Below, one piece after another: positions 38,340 to 49,489 of a DNA stretch of 64,000 nt. The notes beneath the pieces were generated by a model. It did not search any database, was not told the origin of the DNA, and saw only the letters and a program-made list of their open reading frames with translations. The stretch comes from Hetaerina americana (Eukaryota > Arthropoda > Insecta > Odonata > Calopterygidae). The stretch lies in contig JAKTNV010000023.1 in assembly GCA_022747635.1 (NCBI GenBank), positions 7,917,630-7,981,629 of the forward strand, given 5' to 3'. Every line of letters starts with the position of its first letter. The stretch's first letter is position 1. The translations under genes and the position numbers were made by a program.

Positions 38340-39480
38340 TTGCGAAAATGTGTTCATGAGCAGCAGCCGCTGAGGAAGGCGTTCGCAGCGAGAGCGTCAA
38401 GCGCACCTGCGCGCGAGGGGGTTCTGCTCCGAGGCAGGCCGACGGTTCGCCGAATGGATGTGGAATTGTCACCTGGCACCGGGAAGTTTTTTCAGAGGAG
38501 CCTTTTTATCCTCCTGCTGCCGCCGCCAGAAGGGATGTTTATCCACTGCAAAATGACTGGCGAAGGACACGAATCGATTGCAATGCGTCAATCAAAATCA
38601 GTAATTAATCAAACCGGGGGAGCGAAAGGGAGTGATTTGCTCCTCGGGGAAGGAAGCGGAATGGATGAAACGCTGCCCCCGTTCGTTCGCTCCCGGTGGC
38701 ACAAGGCTTCGGTGCCGAGCGAACGCCCGGGGAACGCCAGCGCGGGTGAACCCCGTCATCCATTTGCCCTCTGCACTCGCTCCTCGATCCAAATAATGTG
38801 GGACTCGGGCGTTTACATCGCACGAGCTTCCTGAGGAGGTGAGGCAAAGCAGTGTGCTTCACACGTTGTGTGATCACCACGATGGGCAAAAACACGGAGC
38901 AAGAGATGTTTTTTCCTTTTTGCATCGTTAAATCGCAGTCGAAGAAGCCGGAAATTTGGCAATCGGCGTTGCTTGCAGGAACCTTGGAGGGGGTTGACGG
39001 GAGGAGTCGGGAAATGCAAGAAGGGAGCGAGGGTTGTTGGCTTGCAGGGGGGTGGGTGCGGCGGGCGGCCTGGGAGGGAAAGCGGCCCCCGGAATCGGAC
39101 AGCGCCGCAACCCTCTGGGGAGAGGCAACCCTCTGGCCTGGCCTGGCAACGCCGCTAGCGTCCACTTCTCTGTTGATGTTGTTGCTGGGGCTTCGGAGTT
39201 GGGGGGGGGGAGGCCTTCTCGGGATGGACTTACCAGGGGGAGGGGGCGAGGAGGAGAAGAATGGGCCGAGTCGGGAAGGGGAATTTCGTGTTCCGCTGCT
39301 TGGGGAAAGCAGAGTTGTTGGGATGGCATGGCGTGAGGGATGGTGCTTCAACAGGCATCCCTCCGTCGAACCACGGCACATGTCAGTCAATGTCTCGTCA
39401 TGCCGCTGCAGCAAACTATTGAAACAATTCCGTATCCATTGGGCCCAGAAGCCATTCGTAATCAATTGAGCATGTTCCAT
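38340..39480. promoter_or_regulatory. CpG-rich, GC-rich block (candidate promoter)
   Basis: GC and CpG content rise sharply against the AT-rich surroundings, e.g. CACCTGCGCGCGAGGG near 38404. Long frames are open on both strands at once (185 residues plus, 291 and 133 minus, 205 and 100 plus), as expected from few AT-rich stops rather than from coding. G runs occur near 39200. Such islands often mark promoters, but no TATA box, initiator or exon could be tied to it. Confidence 0.3.
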
Positions 39481-39484
39481 CGGC

Positions 39485-41870
39485 CGGCGATGGATAACAC
39501 GGCTATACCCTCGGAATGGGCACCCCTTGAGCTAGTTAAGTGATGAAAGGGTTCCATTTTTAATCGTCTGCTTGGTAATTGCCGTAATATTGTGCATCTA
39601 CACAATACCCTCATGTTGCATAACTGTCCAATTTTGCATTGTTGACACTTGCGGACAGCACGACACTGGCTACATGACCTAAATTAATTATACATTGAAT
39701 AGGGACATATTTTAATGAAATAATCATTAATAAATGTCACTCTTATCTAAATTTTCAATTCAAACTTAACTAAATTTCACGAACCAACTCTAATGATAAC
39801 TCGCCAATTGAGCATGGCTTGGAAATTTTGAAAACAATACCAATTTTATGCAATGAAATTCAATAGTTGTTCTCTTTTTCGTTTCATGTGAGAACGCCCA
39901 CCGTGTATGTTTTATGGATGCCCCAGGAGCTGAGGCTCGAATAAAGCATGACGCTCCACCCTGACCCGAGGCAGGATACGAAGACTTAGCAGTACATAGG
40001 TTTAGCATGAAGGAATACTCAAAGTTGCGAATGAAAATGAAGTGCTATTTTACATGGCTTTGTTCCTCAGCTTTCAATTGGTCGATTTTTGGATTCCATA
40101 TTTTACGCGAGCGTCGATATTGTTTGTTTTGCCTGTCTTAAGTGAATTTAAATGATATTTTACCACATCCACTGTCTTCACAAGCGACGAAACGATGAAA
40201 AAAATGCCAACAAAGTGTTTCCATTGATGACATTTTTATGATGCCCCCAGTACTTAGTCTGCTATTTACTGCTTCAAAGAATTGAAGGGTTTGGACAAGT
40301 CTTTAATTTTCTGATTCGGATTTTTCACGTGATGCGTCGCACCTTCGCCCGAATCATGTCCCTCCATTTGCAGCGACGTCAACCCGGTGGTACGTGCCGT
40401 GGTTCATGTTGCGCATTTCCAAGCTCTCTTGAGCAGCCCATTGTCATTGCATAATGGAAATATGGAAAGTGCTATCACCCCAACATATTACTCAAGCAGT
40501 AAGTGAACTCGGCCTTTTGATGTTTCGACGCACAGCCAGCCAGCACCAGCAGTCAGACAGGGGGCGCTTCGCCGGTCTCATCTCTTTCCGTGGCTCCGAC
40601 GGGCTTATTCGGGTGGGACCTTCGTGACCCAATCTATTGCTGCTTTTCTTCTCTTGCGGTAATTGTTGTATGGTAATAATCACATGCTATTTCAGCGCCT
40701 CCTCGTGCGTTATCAAGTTTTTCATTTATGTAGATTAATATTTTCGGGGAGTTGGCAGGAAGCTCCGCTCACAGGACATAAATTGTTCCGGTTGCGTAAC
40801 TCTATGAGCTCTTAAATGTCGGATTTGAAGGGAATTGTGTCACACTTTAGAGTACTCAATAGCTTACAGCAGGGATTCCCGAGCTCATTGGTTTGACGCC
40901 ACTCTCACCCAACCGCTAAAAGTGTTGTCTCCTGATCTCCAATTATATCATAATAAGCACCTCACTATACTTGGAGATCAAGGATTAGGAATAGTCAACA
41001 TTGATATATTTTGGAAAAATCCACTTACTCTGAAACGTTTTACCAGTCTGTCTAATTAATTATAATTCACAGAGGGGGCATACTAAGACGATTAGGCGAG
41101 GTTTTATAATGTCTCGTTAATCTGAAGATGGGTTTTAACTTCCAGTTAAAGCGAAAACTCAGTTTATAGTTGTAAGCTATGTTCAGTGGTTCGATTCTGT
41201 CGTCATATTGCATCACCACATTCACCAATGAGCAGTCTCGATTGTTTATCCAATGTTCGAAGTTCAGTTCTTTCGGCGGTAGCGATGCCTCGCGCAGTCC
41301 ACTGCCAACGCCGAGGCAGCATCAATTTTTTCGAGCTGCGGCGTCGGGGATGGGGCCTCAGGTTTCATGACCGGGGCTTGGTGATGTTTTCTTCCCCTCC
41401 TTTCTTCGTCCAGTTCTGCATGGCCTGCCTGTCTTTGTATGGCGGCGCTCCATCGCAGAAATGGTCGATGTTCATTTCTCTTCCCCTCTATTGAATATTC
41501 CTGAGAACTTCTTCAGTGGATAATTAAATGCATGTTTTAAAACAAGTGTTCCTCTCCCAATTATTCATGTTTATGTGTGCGTCACCTTGCACGTCGTTTT
41601 CAGAGATTTGAAATGGATATTTTTCCCGTTGCCTCACCCATTAAACGCCCTTCCACATCCTCATCCATTAGCTTTCCAGCTGTTGATTGCACCCCCTGCC
41701 AAACACCAATTAGGTGACTCTCGGGGTATTTGTGTGGATGCAAGGAATTTTACCTGTGAAGAAATGTTCGGCCTCATCTATTGCATAATTTTTCTGGCTT
41801 TTTTTCTACTCTTCCAACATACCAGTGCTTTCAGTTTTCTTAAATTTAATTCTAAACCCCATTTTTAACA
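39485..41870. other. No gene seen
   Basis: Mixed AT-rich DNA with a moderately GC-rich patch at 41270-41470. No domain recognised. Confidence 0.45.
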
Positions 41871-41874
41871 CCAG

Positions 41875-42295
41875 TTCAGCATATTGTCTTAATCGTTAGA
41901 GAGTAAATGTCCGGCTCTCCTAAAAAAATGTCCTAAACATCCGTAGTATGGCTGTCGCAAAGGAAGATGGGGTATTTTCAAGCCTCCTCGACTTACAGAT
42001 AAGTTATGATCTTATATTTTTGAACCTCCCAATCGGAGTTGGATTTCGTTACGCCTTCTGAAATTAGTCTTCTTTCAAGTTGGTCTTCTTACAAGTGATA
42101 TCACACGTACATTAATATCCGGTCTTCTAGTTAAACCCTCCTTCGTTCAGTTAAGTATTTCCACAAATATAGACGCTCTTCTCTGTGCTCGATCTAATTA
42201 TATCGTCAAAACTACCTATCAGAGAACCCAGAAAATAGCGGTAGATTCCACATGAAGCCTGGCAGTTGAGCAATTAGATCGCTCTTTCGCCTTCT
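41875..42295 (-). pseudogene. Possible CR1-like C-terminal relic
   Basis: The segment CTCTTCTCTGTGCTCGATCTAATTA near 42176-42200 resembles the RVQRR-encoding region of other CR1-like copies. Little else is preserved, so this is a weak call. Confidence 0.3.
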
Positions 42296-42715
42296 CATGA
42301 CATTTCCTCATTCAAATAATTTAGGTAAAGTGCAATTCTCTGTTTGCTTGCCCTCCTCTATCAAGTTATCTTCCCCTTCTGGAATGGAGCGATCTTGAAC
42401 AAGAGCTACACAAATCCTTTTAATTGACCCCCCCATATTAGGCGTGATATCGTGGAAGAAGTCCAAACTTGAATGAAAAACATGACTGCACTTCTCCATT
42501 TTAAAACAAACTTCATTGTCTCACACGTTTCCGTATACTTAGCAATCATTCGGAGTACAATACCTGCATTATATTTACCTGACGATTCATTACAGACAGA
42601 TTCAAGTATTAGTTCTTCCTTCTCAAAATACAAATTCATAACAAACACAAACCCCACAGTCCCACAACAATTTAAATTCAAAAGCACTTTTCGAAGCTCC
42701 TAGGGAAAGAAGGAA

Positions 42716-42960
42716 CCCAACCTAGGTTCCTTCAGAGGGTCCGGGATCGATTCCGAGGCAACCCCTATGGGCACCCTCAGCTCTACCCAAGCTATGTGAT
42801 TTTTCGGGTACCAGATCTTACTGGGAAACCATAAGTGGTACAGGGGAAGGAACTGGCCCCCTACCCTAATGTGTGAATTTCATTCGCCGTCGGGCTTAGT
42901 ACTGGGTGAACTCTACTATCAGCTACCAAACCGACCTTCGGGTTGATTACTGTGTTTATG
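42716..42960 (+). mobile_element. tRNA-derived SINE (type A)
   Basis: Box B-like GGGATCGATTCCGAGG at about 42741-42756. Body TTTTTCGGGTACCAGAT and CTGGGAAACCATAAGTGG, then GGAACTGGCCCCCTACCC. The 3' end CCTTCGGGTTGATTACTGTGTT is shared with the copies at 48668 (minus) and 19028. Box A is lost. The element runs straight into a TA/TG microsatellite. Confidence 0.83.
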
Positions 42961-42962
42961 GT

Positions 42963-42963
42963 T

Positions 42964-43031
<68 letters not shown>
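42963..43031. repeat. (TA)n(TG)n(TA)n microsatellite
   Basis: TA repeats, about 20 TG repeats at 42987-43025, then a short TA end. It sits immediately after the SINE 3' end and may have grown from its tail. Confidence 0.95.
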
Positions 43032-43032
<1 letters not shown>

Positions 43033-43084
43033 TTGTATAACACTTTTTGAAAGTAACACATACGTGAATAATAATGTATAACAC

Positions 43085-43200
43085 TTAGCACTAGTGGACA
43101 CAGATAAAAACACACAGAAACACTCAAAAAAGAGACTCACTATTTTTCGAATTTTCGGTGGTCGTGACCACCTTTATCAAGGAAGAGAGGGACAGAACTC
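43085..43200 (-). repeat. Single stem-loop tail (Penelope-like candidate)
   Basis: On the minus strand: CTTGATAAAGGTGGTC, then GACCACCGAAAATTCG, i.e. a GGTGGTC/GACCACC hairpin followed by GAAA. AGTGAGTCTCTTTT and GTGTTTCTGTGTG lie downstream on the same strand. The flank resembles that of the palindrome at 979 (GACACTCAC). One arm only; no inverted partner. Confidence 0.6.
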
Positions 43201-43201
43201 T

Positions 43202-43203
<2 letters not shown>

Positions 43204-43287
<84 letters not shown>
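43204..43287. repeat. (TA)n(GA)n microsatellite
   Basis: About 22 TA units followed by about 19 GA units, a purine-rich strand asymmetry next to self-complementary TA. Confidence 0.96.
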
Positions 43288-43289
<2 letters not shown>

Positions 43290-43344
43290 AATGATCGCGG
43301 GTGTGAATAATAATGATTTTAACTATATATGTATAAACTTTTAT

Positions 43345-43556
43345 TAAATTATTTGCACACAGAAACACAGAGAAAGGACACTCACATATCTAGCTGGCGT
43401 TTCGACGGCACGGGCGACATCATCACTTCGATTCTGATGTTGACGGCCGTGCCGTCGAAACGTCAACTAGAAATGTCTGTATTTCCTCTGTGCATAAATG
43501 TTTTAATCTAAGTTTTTATATATTTGTTTCGCCGCTGATGAGCGTTGCATTTCGAA
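43345..43556. repeat. Imperfect palindrome with GACGGC/GCCGTC stem and GAAACGTC
   Basis: Arms at about 43352-43411 and 43446-43505 pair imperfectly. The centre reads CTGATGTTGACGGC, CGT, GCCGTCGAAACGTC. The outer left arm has AAACACAGAGAAAGGACACTCAC as in the 979 palindrome. To the right, 43531-43556 reads GCCGCTGATGAGCG...TTTCGAAGA, nearly the same as at 1203-1228. Penelope-like tail by inference. Confidence 0.7.
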
Positions 43557-43561
43557 GATAA

Positions 43562-43680
43562 ACACAAAAAAGGACACGCGTATTCCAAAAATTCAGTTCC
43601 TTCTTTCCGCAGAGGAAGGAGGTCTTACCACCGAAATTTTCGGAATAGGTGTGAATGTCCTTATTTATGTGTTTTTCTAT
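43562..43680. repeat. Imperfect palindrome, GGACAC-type arms
   Basis: The left arm has AAACACAAAAAAGGACAC and TATTCCAAAAATTC. The right arm returns GAAATTTTCGGAATA, GTGTGAATGTCC and TATGTGTTT. The centre has CTTACCACCGAAATTTTCGG, resembling the 43085 stem-loop. It belongs with that variant. Confidence 0.65.
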
Positions 43681-43697
43681 ATTTTTGTTGCCTTACG

Positions 43698-44884
43698 TCA
43701 TCTCGCTCCTATGTTTGAATTATTATTCACATCCGTGAGACTTTCGTACAAGACACTAATACACATGAATATACTACCTTGATCGAAAAGTTCCCGGAAT
43801 AACCACCGTGTGGCGCTCCCATCGTTCCGATTTGAGTTCTGTTTTTTTGTTAAATTGGTACATCTGTTGTTGATATTCCCTTTAAATCTTAGTGTCATAA
43901 CTTGACATTTGCAAAAGTTACGGTCGGTTTTCGGTATGTCCATCAGTGCTTCCTGCGATTTTTCCATTACTTCCTCTCGGCTGCTAAAACGCGTTCCCCG
44001 TAATGGTTTTTTAACTCGATTGAACAGAAAGAAGTCACAGGGAGCCAAATCAGGTGAATTCGGTGGCTGTTGGATGGTATTTGTTGCATTTTTCGTCAAA
44101 AAATTACGAATAATGATAGCACTGTGCGACGGTGCGTTATCATGGTGCAAAATCCACGAGTTTTCTGCCCACATTTCAGGTCTCTTTCGGCGAATTGCTT
44201 CACGCAAACGTCTCATAACGCCCAAATAATACTCTTTGTTTACTGTCTGGCCTTCTGGCAAAAATTCATGATGCACTACACCGTTGTAATCCATGAAAAC
44301 CGTCAGCATTGCCTTCTTTTTTGACTGAAAACGACGTGGTTTTTTTGGTCTCGGCTCATTTGGTGAACGCCATTCACTTGCCTGATGTCTGGATTGCGTG
44401 TCGTACTCATAAACCCACGTCTCGTCTCCAGTAATGATCCTTTTGATGAATGTGGGATCGGATTCAGCCTCGCAAATCATGTCTTTTGCGACGTCAACAC
44501 GGTCTCTTTTTTGCATGAAATTGAGGTACTTTGCTGCTACACGACGGAAACCCAAATCATTAACCACAATGTCTTGGGCGGATCCATAGGCAATGTTCAA
44601 GTCCTCCGCTATTTCTCTGATGGTTAATTTGCGGTTATTGACCAACATTTCTTTTACTTTATCAATTTTTTCACCGACTTTCGATGTCGATGGTCTGCCA
44701 CTGCGTTCATCATCTTCGATTGACTCACGACCACTTCTGAACCGCTCGTGCCACTGGTAAACGACCGTTTTTTTTAGAGAATCGTTGCCGAAACACTTTT
44801 CCAACATTTCCAACGTCCGTGCGCCACTAAATCCGTTTTTACGCAAAATTTAATACAAGTTCGTTGTTGCAAATTTAAATCCAT
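43698..44884 (-). pseudogene. Mariner DD34D transposase, nearly intact
   Basis: From an ATG at 44884 the N-terminus includes QQRTCIKFCVK. A one-base loss in an A run near 44835 shifts the frame. The rest is open from 44846: a helix-turn-helix (YQWHERFRSG), DDERSGRPSTS, and TIREIAEDLNIAYGSAQDIV. The catalytic residues are all present, counting from 44846: D141 in GDETWVYEYD, D236 in HHDNAPSH and D271 in SPDLAPCDFFLF, with 34 residues between the last two. The block before LNFMQK is shortened. The usual C-terminus (Trp/Cys-rich end before YFE) is absent. The frame instead enters the inverted repeat at FCKCQVMT and continues past the element end to 43698. Probably inactive, but little decayed. 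Confidence 0.93.
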
Positions 44885-45089
44885 TTCTGAAATTGTAAAA
44901 AATCGCCAACACACACAGAGATAGATGTACTCTTGGCTACGTAACTTTTGCAAATGTCAAGTTATGACACTAAGATTTAAAGGGAATATCAACAACAGAT
45001 GTACCAATTTAACAAAAAAAACAGATCTCAAATCGGAACGATGGGAGCGCCACACGGTGGTTATTCCGGGAACTTTTTGTTCAAGGTAG
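43774..45089 (-). mobile_element. 1,316-bp mariner with about 149-bp inverted repeats
   Basis: Ends CTACCTTGA and TCAAGGTAG are flanked by TA at 43772-43773 and 45090-45091. The inverted repeats run from 43774 to about 43922 and from about 44940 to 45089. They differ by about three substitutions and one base in a T run. Most mariners have repeats near 30 bp, so these are long. The interior holds a DD34D transposase frame. The near identity of the repeats suggests a recent insertion or repair between ends. Confidence 0.95.
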
Positions 45090-45349
45090 TACACCTCTCC
45101 TTCATCCCTCTCGTCCTTCCGGCGGCTTGCGTGCTGTCGTCCACATGGAGATGCATTGCATAACTGACGATCGCTAAGCTAAAGCGCATTGTTTAATTGC
45201 GTTGCTTGAAATTGAAGAAGTGTGAGCTCGTCAACCATTAATCAAGTCTCCATTTTGGGACGACCGAGTGTTTGGGGCAGGCCTACTTCTGACCCTAAAA
45301 TTATATATTACGCATTGGAATAATTCAGTTCCAACTGCCAGCATCAAAT

Positions 45350-45490
45350 CATTCGTTATTCATAGATCGTTTGTTACTGTAAACTATCTTCGATATGGTA
45401 TGCTTCTCTGTAAACCACTGCGTCGTCGGCAAGTAGAAGCAGTCAAACGCCAGTATTTACCACCACCTGAGGATGACGCACAACGTCGAA
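45350..45490 (-). pseudogene. CR1/L2-like RT catalytic scrap
   Basis: The minus strand reads LLLLADDAVVYREAYHIEDSL at about 45445-45385, the catalytic (F/L)ADD block. The plus-strand 125-residue frame over it is a shadow. No other RT block is readable nearby. Confidence 0.65.
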
Positions 45491-45499
45491 ACCTAGGTC

Positions 45500-46275
45500 G
45501 TATTTTCATAAAGTTCCTGTGGAATTACCAAGTTATTTCTTTCAAATTAAATACACTGTGTAAATTCCAAAACGCAACGCCGAAGGCAAAAAAAAAATTC
45601 CAAACACTAGTGTTATTAAAGAAAAAAAGAAACCAGCGGAGGTAGATGGAATTTCCTTTCGGAATGCCATCTGCACCAATTTCAAAACTATGAACTCATC
45701 GAGACTGTGTAATTTTGAACAAAATTACGAATTGGGTCCGGGGATTTCCTTTTGCACGCAAACAAAAAGTGAACAATAGTGTCTATTCTCGTCAAATCAA
45801 TGCACCTATAGACTCGAGAGAAAAATAGACAAGAATAGCGGGCCACGTCGATTACTCGGGAATCACATGGACATCGGAACTGTGCGTGGGGAAAGCACAT
45901 TAGAATACCTGTATGCTGAATTGGAGATGCTTGGGTTCATCAAATGCTCAATGGGGAAATATTTCAATTATTTTTCTACTAAATGTTTTGTGGCCTAACA
46001 CCCCTTGCCTCACGTCTTCTAGGAGGCTTTCAGGGTAATATTAACATGTCCATGGGGATCATCGCTGTGATTATGATCAAGGTCTTAATTTAACGAACCT
46101 ACCTATCCCAGTTGTATTTACTCCATCTTTCCCAGTCAGAGAATTACTCCCATTTGGGTAAAGTCCCATTGATCAGGATTTCATTAAATAAGCATGTTGA
46201 GCGTACTCGTTCATTCATTCACGACCGGTTAGCAGCAGAGGCCGTCGGAGGGATGCCATACATAACACGTCAGGG
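45500..46275. other. No gene seen
   Basis: No recognised domain. Near 45998-46030 ACACCCCTTGCCTCACGTCTTC faintly recalls the CR1-like 3' end but lacks the rest. Confidence 0.4.
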
Positions 46276-46279
46276 GTCC

Positions 46280-46830
46280 TAGGCCCTTCCTTTCTTTCCG
46301 GTGATCCAGTCATGTTTTTTATGCCTCCCCTGGGAGTCGAGACGCCAGGTCCGGGTGCCGCATGTGTTGCGATGGAGGGAGCTTCCAGCAAGGGGCGAGA
46401 GTACTTTGGAGCCTCCGTCCATAGTTTCCAGATTGCCTTCGTAGTGTGGTGGCGTCGGCAGCAGCTGATAGTCGCTTTTTGTTGTGAAGGCTGGGGGGTG
46501 GGGTGGGGGAGTGCGAGAGGTTGGCGGTCGCTGGGGGGAAGGAAGAGGATCGGCCGGGGGTGGGGGGAGTGCGTCCGTCCCGACTAGCCATCTGCCGATT
46601 GCAGATAGACCCGCCACCGCCGCTCAGACATCCGCTCCCCCCCCCCTTTCTCCCCTCCTCCCGCCCCTCTCTTCCACTCGATGCCTGGTCACGGAGTCGG
46701 GGAAAGGAGGCCAGTTCTGTTGCTAAGCGAGAAGAGCAGCTGAGGGGAGGTAGCGGGGGAGGCAAGGGCTTTCGTAGGCAGGCTCCTCGAAAACTTTCTG
46801 GTCTGTGGGGCACGCACATATGACGGAGGC
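46280..46830. promoter_or_regulatory. GC-rich, CpG-containing block (candidate promoter)
   Basis: GC-rich, with G runs on the plus strand at 46490-46570 and C runs at 46620-46670. Long frames are open on both strands together (190 residues minus, 106 plus), a composition effect. No exon, splice site pair or core promoter could be assigned. Confidence 0.25.
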
Positions 46831-46834
46831 CATC

Positions 46835-48460
46835 GCGTGGAAATAAATGGGGAAGCTCGACATCGACGAAATGGCCATGGACTGACTGCACGGCACATTA
46901 GGAATTAAGCTCGAGTTGACGGTATTGCCTTATACTCTTGGAGAAAGAATGCGTGTGAGCTATTGGCTGTGAACTAGGTTTCATTCCAATGGCCGATGAT
47001 AATATGGAGATGCACGGACTCCCAACTGTGCCAGGGGGAATGTAAATATTACAAGTTGTATGATGGCGTGTTCATAAGATTCGTGACCCGCGTTAGCAGC
47101 GGGATTTTTAACATTTATTAATCTTTATTTTGGGAGACACATAGGCTTAACTCTTATGTTATTGTTCTTCACACTGGCAGCTCTACTCATTTGCGTGGAC
47201 ATCATCATTATGCAATTAGTGCACGAACCGGTTAAAATTACTTTCGTAGTTTGATTTATTTGACACAATCACTGGTGACGAGCAATTAGCTGCACAAGAT
47301 GCTGCACGCATAGTCATCGCCTGCTCCCGTCCACACAACGTGTACCCAACATCTCGCTATCTGCCGGGAGGGCGTGTGTGTTACTATTGTGCCGTTGGCT
47401 CGATGAGTTCCATTTAGATTGAGTGAGAATACCAAAGCTCGAACTCAGTTGTTCCTGATGTGTTAGTGTGAATCCTAGCATTCATAGGAGGCAAATACGA
47501 GGCAAGCTTTCGGTTTCGTGGACGCTTAATCGAAATGCTTTAAAATGGCAAGTTCGTTGCCACAATATATCACACTATGCGATGGAGCTTATTCCCTCCA
47601 CGGCGTTATGATCCATTAAGTTACGGAAGGCTGGTGACCTGACCTGACCCCTGCTACACTCCTCAATACCAGCTTTTTGGGAGCGTATTTGTGGATCATT
47701 ATATTTCGCGATCCATCGATTCAATCACGTGACCACTAAAAAGTTACTAGAAGGGTCCACAAACAACTTATTATTATGTTGTCTATATGCCCATGAGGCA
47801 ATGAAGCACAATCAAATGAGTTAGGCTGGAGAAATTCACTCCGCCAGACGAATTAGAAGCCTCCATAATTCGATATATCTCCCTGGCGGAGGGAGAGAAG
47901 CGACATGAAGCGAAATTGAGGGCGGAGAAGGAGGGAGAAGAGAGCGCAGTGGCATCGACACTTTTTCAGGGCATGGACATTTGAAAGCCAATCGCCTCAG
48001 CATATCATCGCGGTGAAATGTATTCTGTGACATGGGATTTGACTCTTAGTGACGCTGGCCTGGCCTGAATGAGTTCATATATGTATCATGCAGCAATTGG
48101 TGTTTGACTCAATCATCAAATTTTATTATTTATAATGTATGTTTTACTATATGCAACTGTATAAAAATGGCCTTACATTCAAAACTGTATTTTAAAGTCA
48201 GCTTTATTGAATAGGGGTCCAACCTGGTCCATTAAAGCATACAGGTGTACGTCTTGTCGGGTCCAACGGCCGCGAATGTGGAGCAATGCGAAGGCTAACT
48301 TGATGGATAGAAAATTCGCCCTCGCTCAACCATAAAATAGATTCAACATCCATGCATACAATCCGAAATTTTTATCTAGAATTTTTTAATTACACCACTT
48401 TTGTCTGTTTCCCATAGAGGATAAAACGTCTTCTTCCTTCGTAATCATGATTTTGCTACA
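46835..48460. other. No gene seen
   Basis: No recognised coding or mobile sequence. A G/A-rich stretch lies at 47880-47950. Confidence 0.45.
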
Positions 48461-48462
48461 TC

Positions 48463-48551
48463 CTCAGTGTATATTTCATACACTGAGGATGAACTACTGA
48501 ACTACTTTGTAGTTTCGGTTTGTCTACATTGAACTACTTTGTAGTTTCGGA
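48463..48551. repeat. Hairpin plus duplicated 20-base unit
   Basis: CCTCAGTGTAT/ATACACTGAGG forms a hairpin at about 48464-48490. GAACTACTTTGTAGTTTCGG occurs twice, at about 48501-48520 and 48531-48550, each containing ACTAC/GTAGT. CTGAGGATGAACTAC...GTAGTTTCGG resembles the stem-loop plan of the palindromes, so it may be another such tail. Confidence 0.55.
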
Positions 48552-48667
48552 GACCGGTACAATATTAATTGTTGGTTTCGTAGATATACTCAATTCCTAC
48601 GTAAATAAATTTACAGATAATATAACTCTATAAGTTTCCCTGCAATGGTTGAGTGGAAATGTATTCC

Positions 48668-48936
48668 CCGAACACAGATATCAGCCCGAATGCTACTTTG
48701 ATAGGTGAGGGTAGAGATCGCCTAGTACTTAGCCCAACGGCGTGCGAAATTCACAAATAATGGTAGGGGGCAGTTCCTTTCCTTGGGCCGCCTATTGCAT
48801 CCCAGGAAGATTTTGTATCTGAACAATCACACGGCCGGAATAAATCTGATGGTTCCCAAAGGCATGCCGGGGAATCTAACCCGTGCCCTCCGGTCTGTAG
48901 TCGAGCGCACCCACTGGATTACCACGTCCAACCTGG
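48668..48936 (-). mobile_element. tRNA-derived SINE (type A)
   Basis: The minus-strand head has GGACGTGGTAATCCAGTGGG (box A-like) at about 48932-48913 and GGGTTAGATTCCCCGG (box B-like) at about 48883-48868. The body reads CTTCCTGGGATGCAATAGG and GGAACTGCCCCCTACC. The 3' end CATTCGGGCTGATATCTGTGTT is near 48690-48669. The most complete copy of this family in the window. Confidence 0.85.
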
Positions 48937-48939
48937 AAT

Positions 48940-49305
48940 TACATACATACATCTGGTCTCAAATACAAAGATTAAATATGGGGTAATGCGGTCATATTTG
49001 GAGTACTATCGTCAAATAATTACACGCCGTTCAGGTCATTAATCGAAGTAGAAAAGAGTTGCCGCTGGTAGTCATGCCTTCTCTTTATTGGAAACCTTCT
49101 GGTCATAACGATTTACGTTCTTCCAGCTAACCCAGTGGCCGATACAAACATTAACGCTTGGCGAAGGCCGAGTGGAAGTGCCGCCACTCTCGAGCACTTG
49201 CTTCTTGCCCTACGCTCTCTAAAATGTTTGGCTTCAAATATGGGGCTGGAAAAACTTTTCTCGATGCTCACATATTAGCACCCGTATTTTCTTAAATGTA
49301 GCGTG
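48940..49305. other. No gene seen
   Basis: No motif recognised. Confidence 0.5.
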
Positions 49306-49310
49306 GCACG

Positions 49311-49485
49311 TGATTCCAAGAATACGCATATTTCCACATAAAATATACGTATATTCAGCGACCTAGATTTCAACGCGTAGCGTCATCATCAGACCTAAAG
49401 ATGACGCTACGCGTTGAAACCTTGGTCTTTGAGTTAATATTTTATGTTGAACTACAACGCGTATTCTAGGAGTCATGGATTGCTT
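49311..49485. repeat. Palindrome with GATGACGCTACGCG arms
   Basis: The inner arms 49366-49387 and 49400-49421 are exact reverse complements around ATCAGACCTAAA. The outer arms pair in blocks (AGAATACGC with GCGTATTCT, ACATAAAATAT with ATATTTTATGT). The right inner arm ends GCGTTGAAACC, the GAAAC position of the other palindromes. Confidence 0.7.
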
Positions 49486-49489
49486 CCTC

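Noticed and set aside
38277..39480. Long overlapping open frames (185, 205 and 291 residues) as host genes
   Set aside because: They are open on both strands at once, are Pro/Gly/Arg/Ser-rich from GC composition, and carry no recognisable domain.
45268..45645. 125-residue plus-strand frame as a gene
   Set aside because: It lies antisense to a CR1-like RT catalytic block (LADDAVVYRE) read on the minus strand.
46279..46898. Frames of 106-190 residues as genes
   Set aside because: Same composition effect in a GC-rich block, with open frames on both strands.
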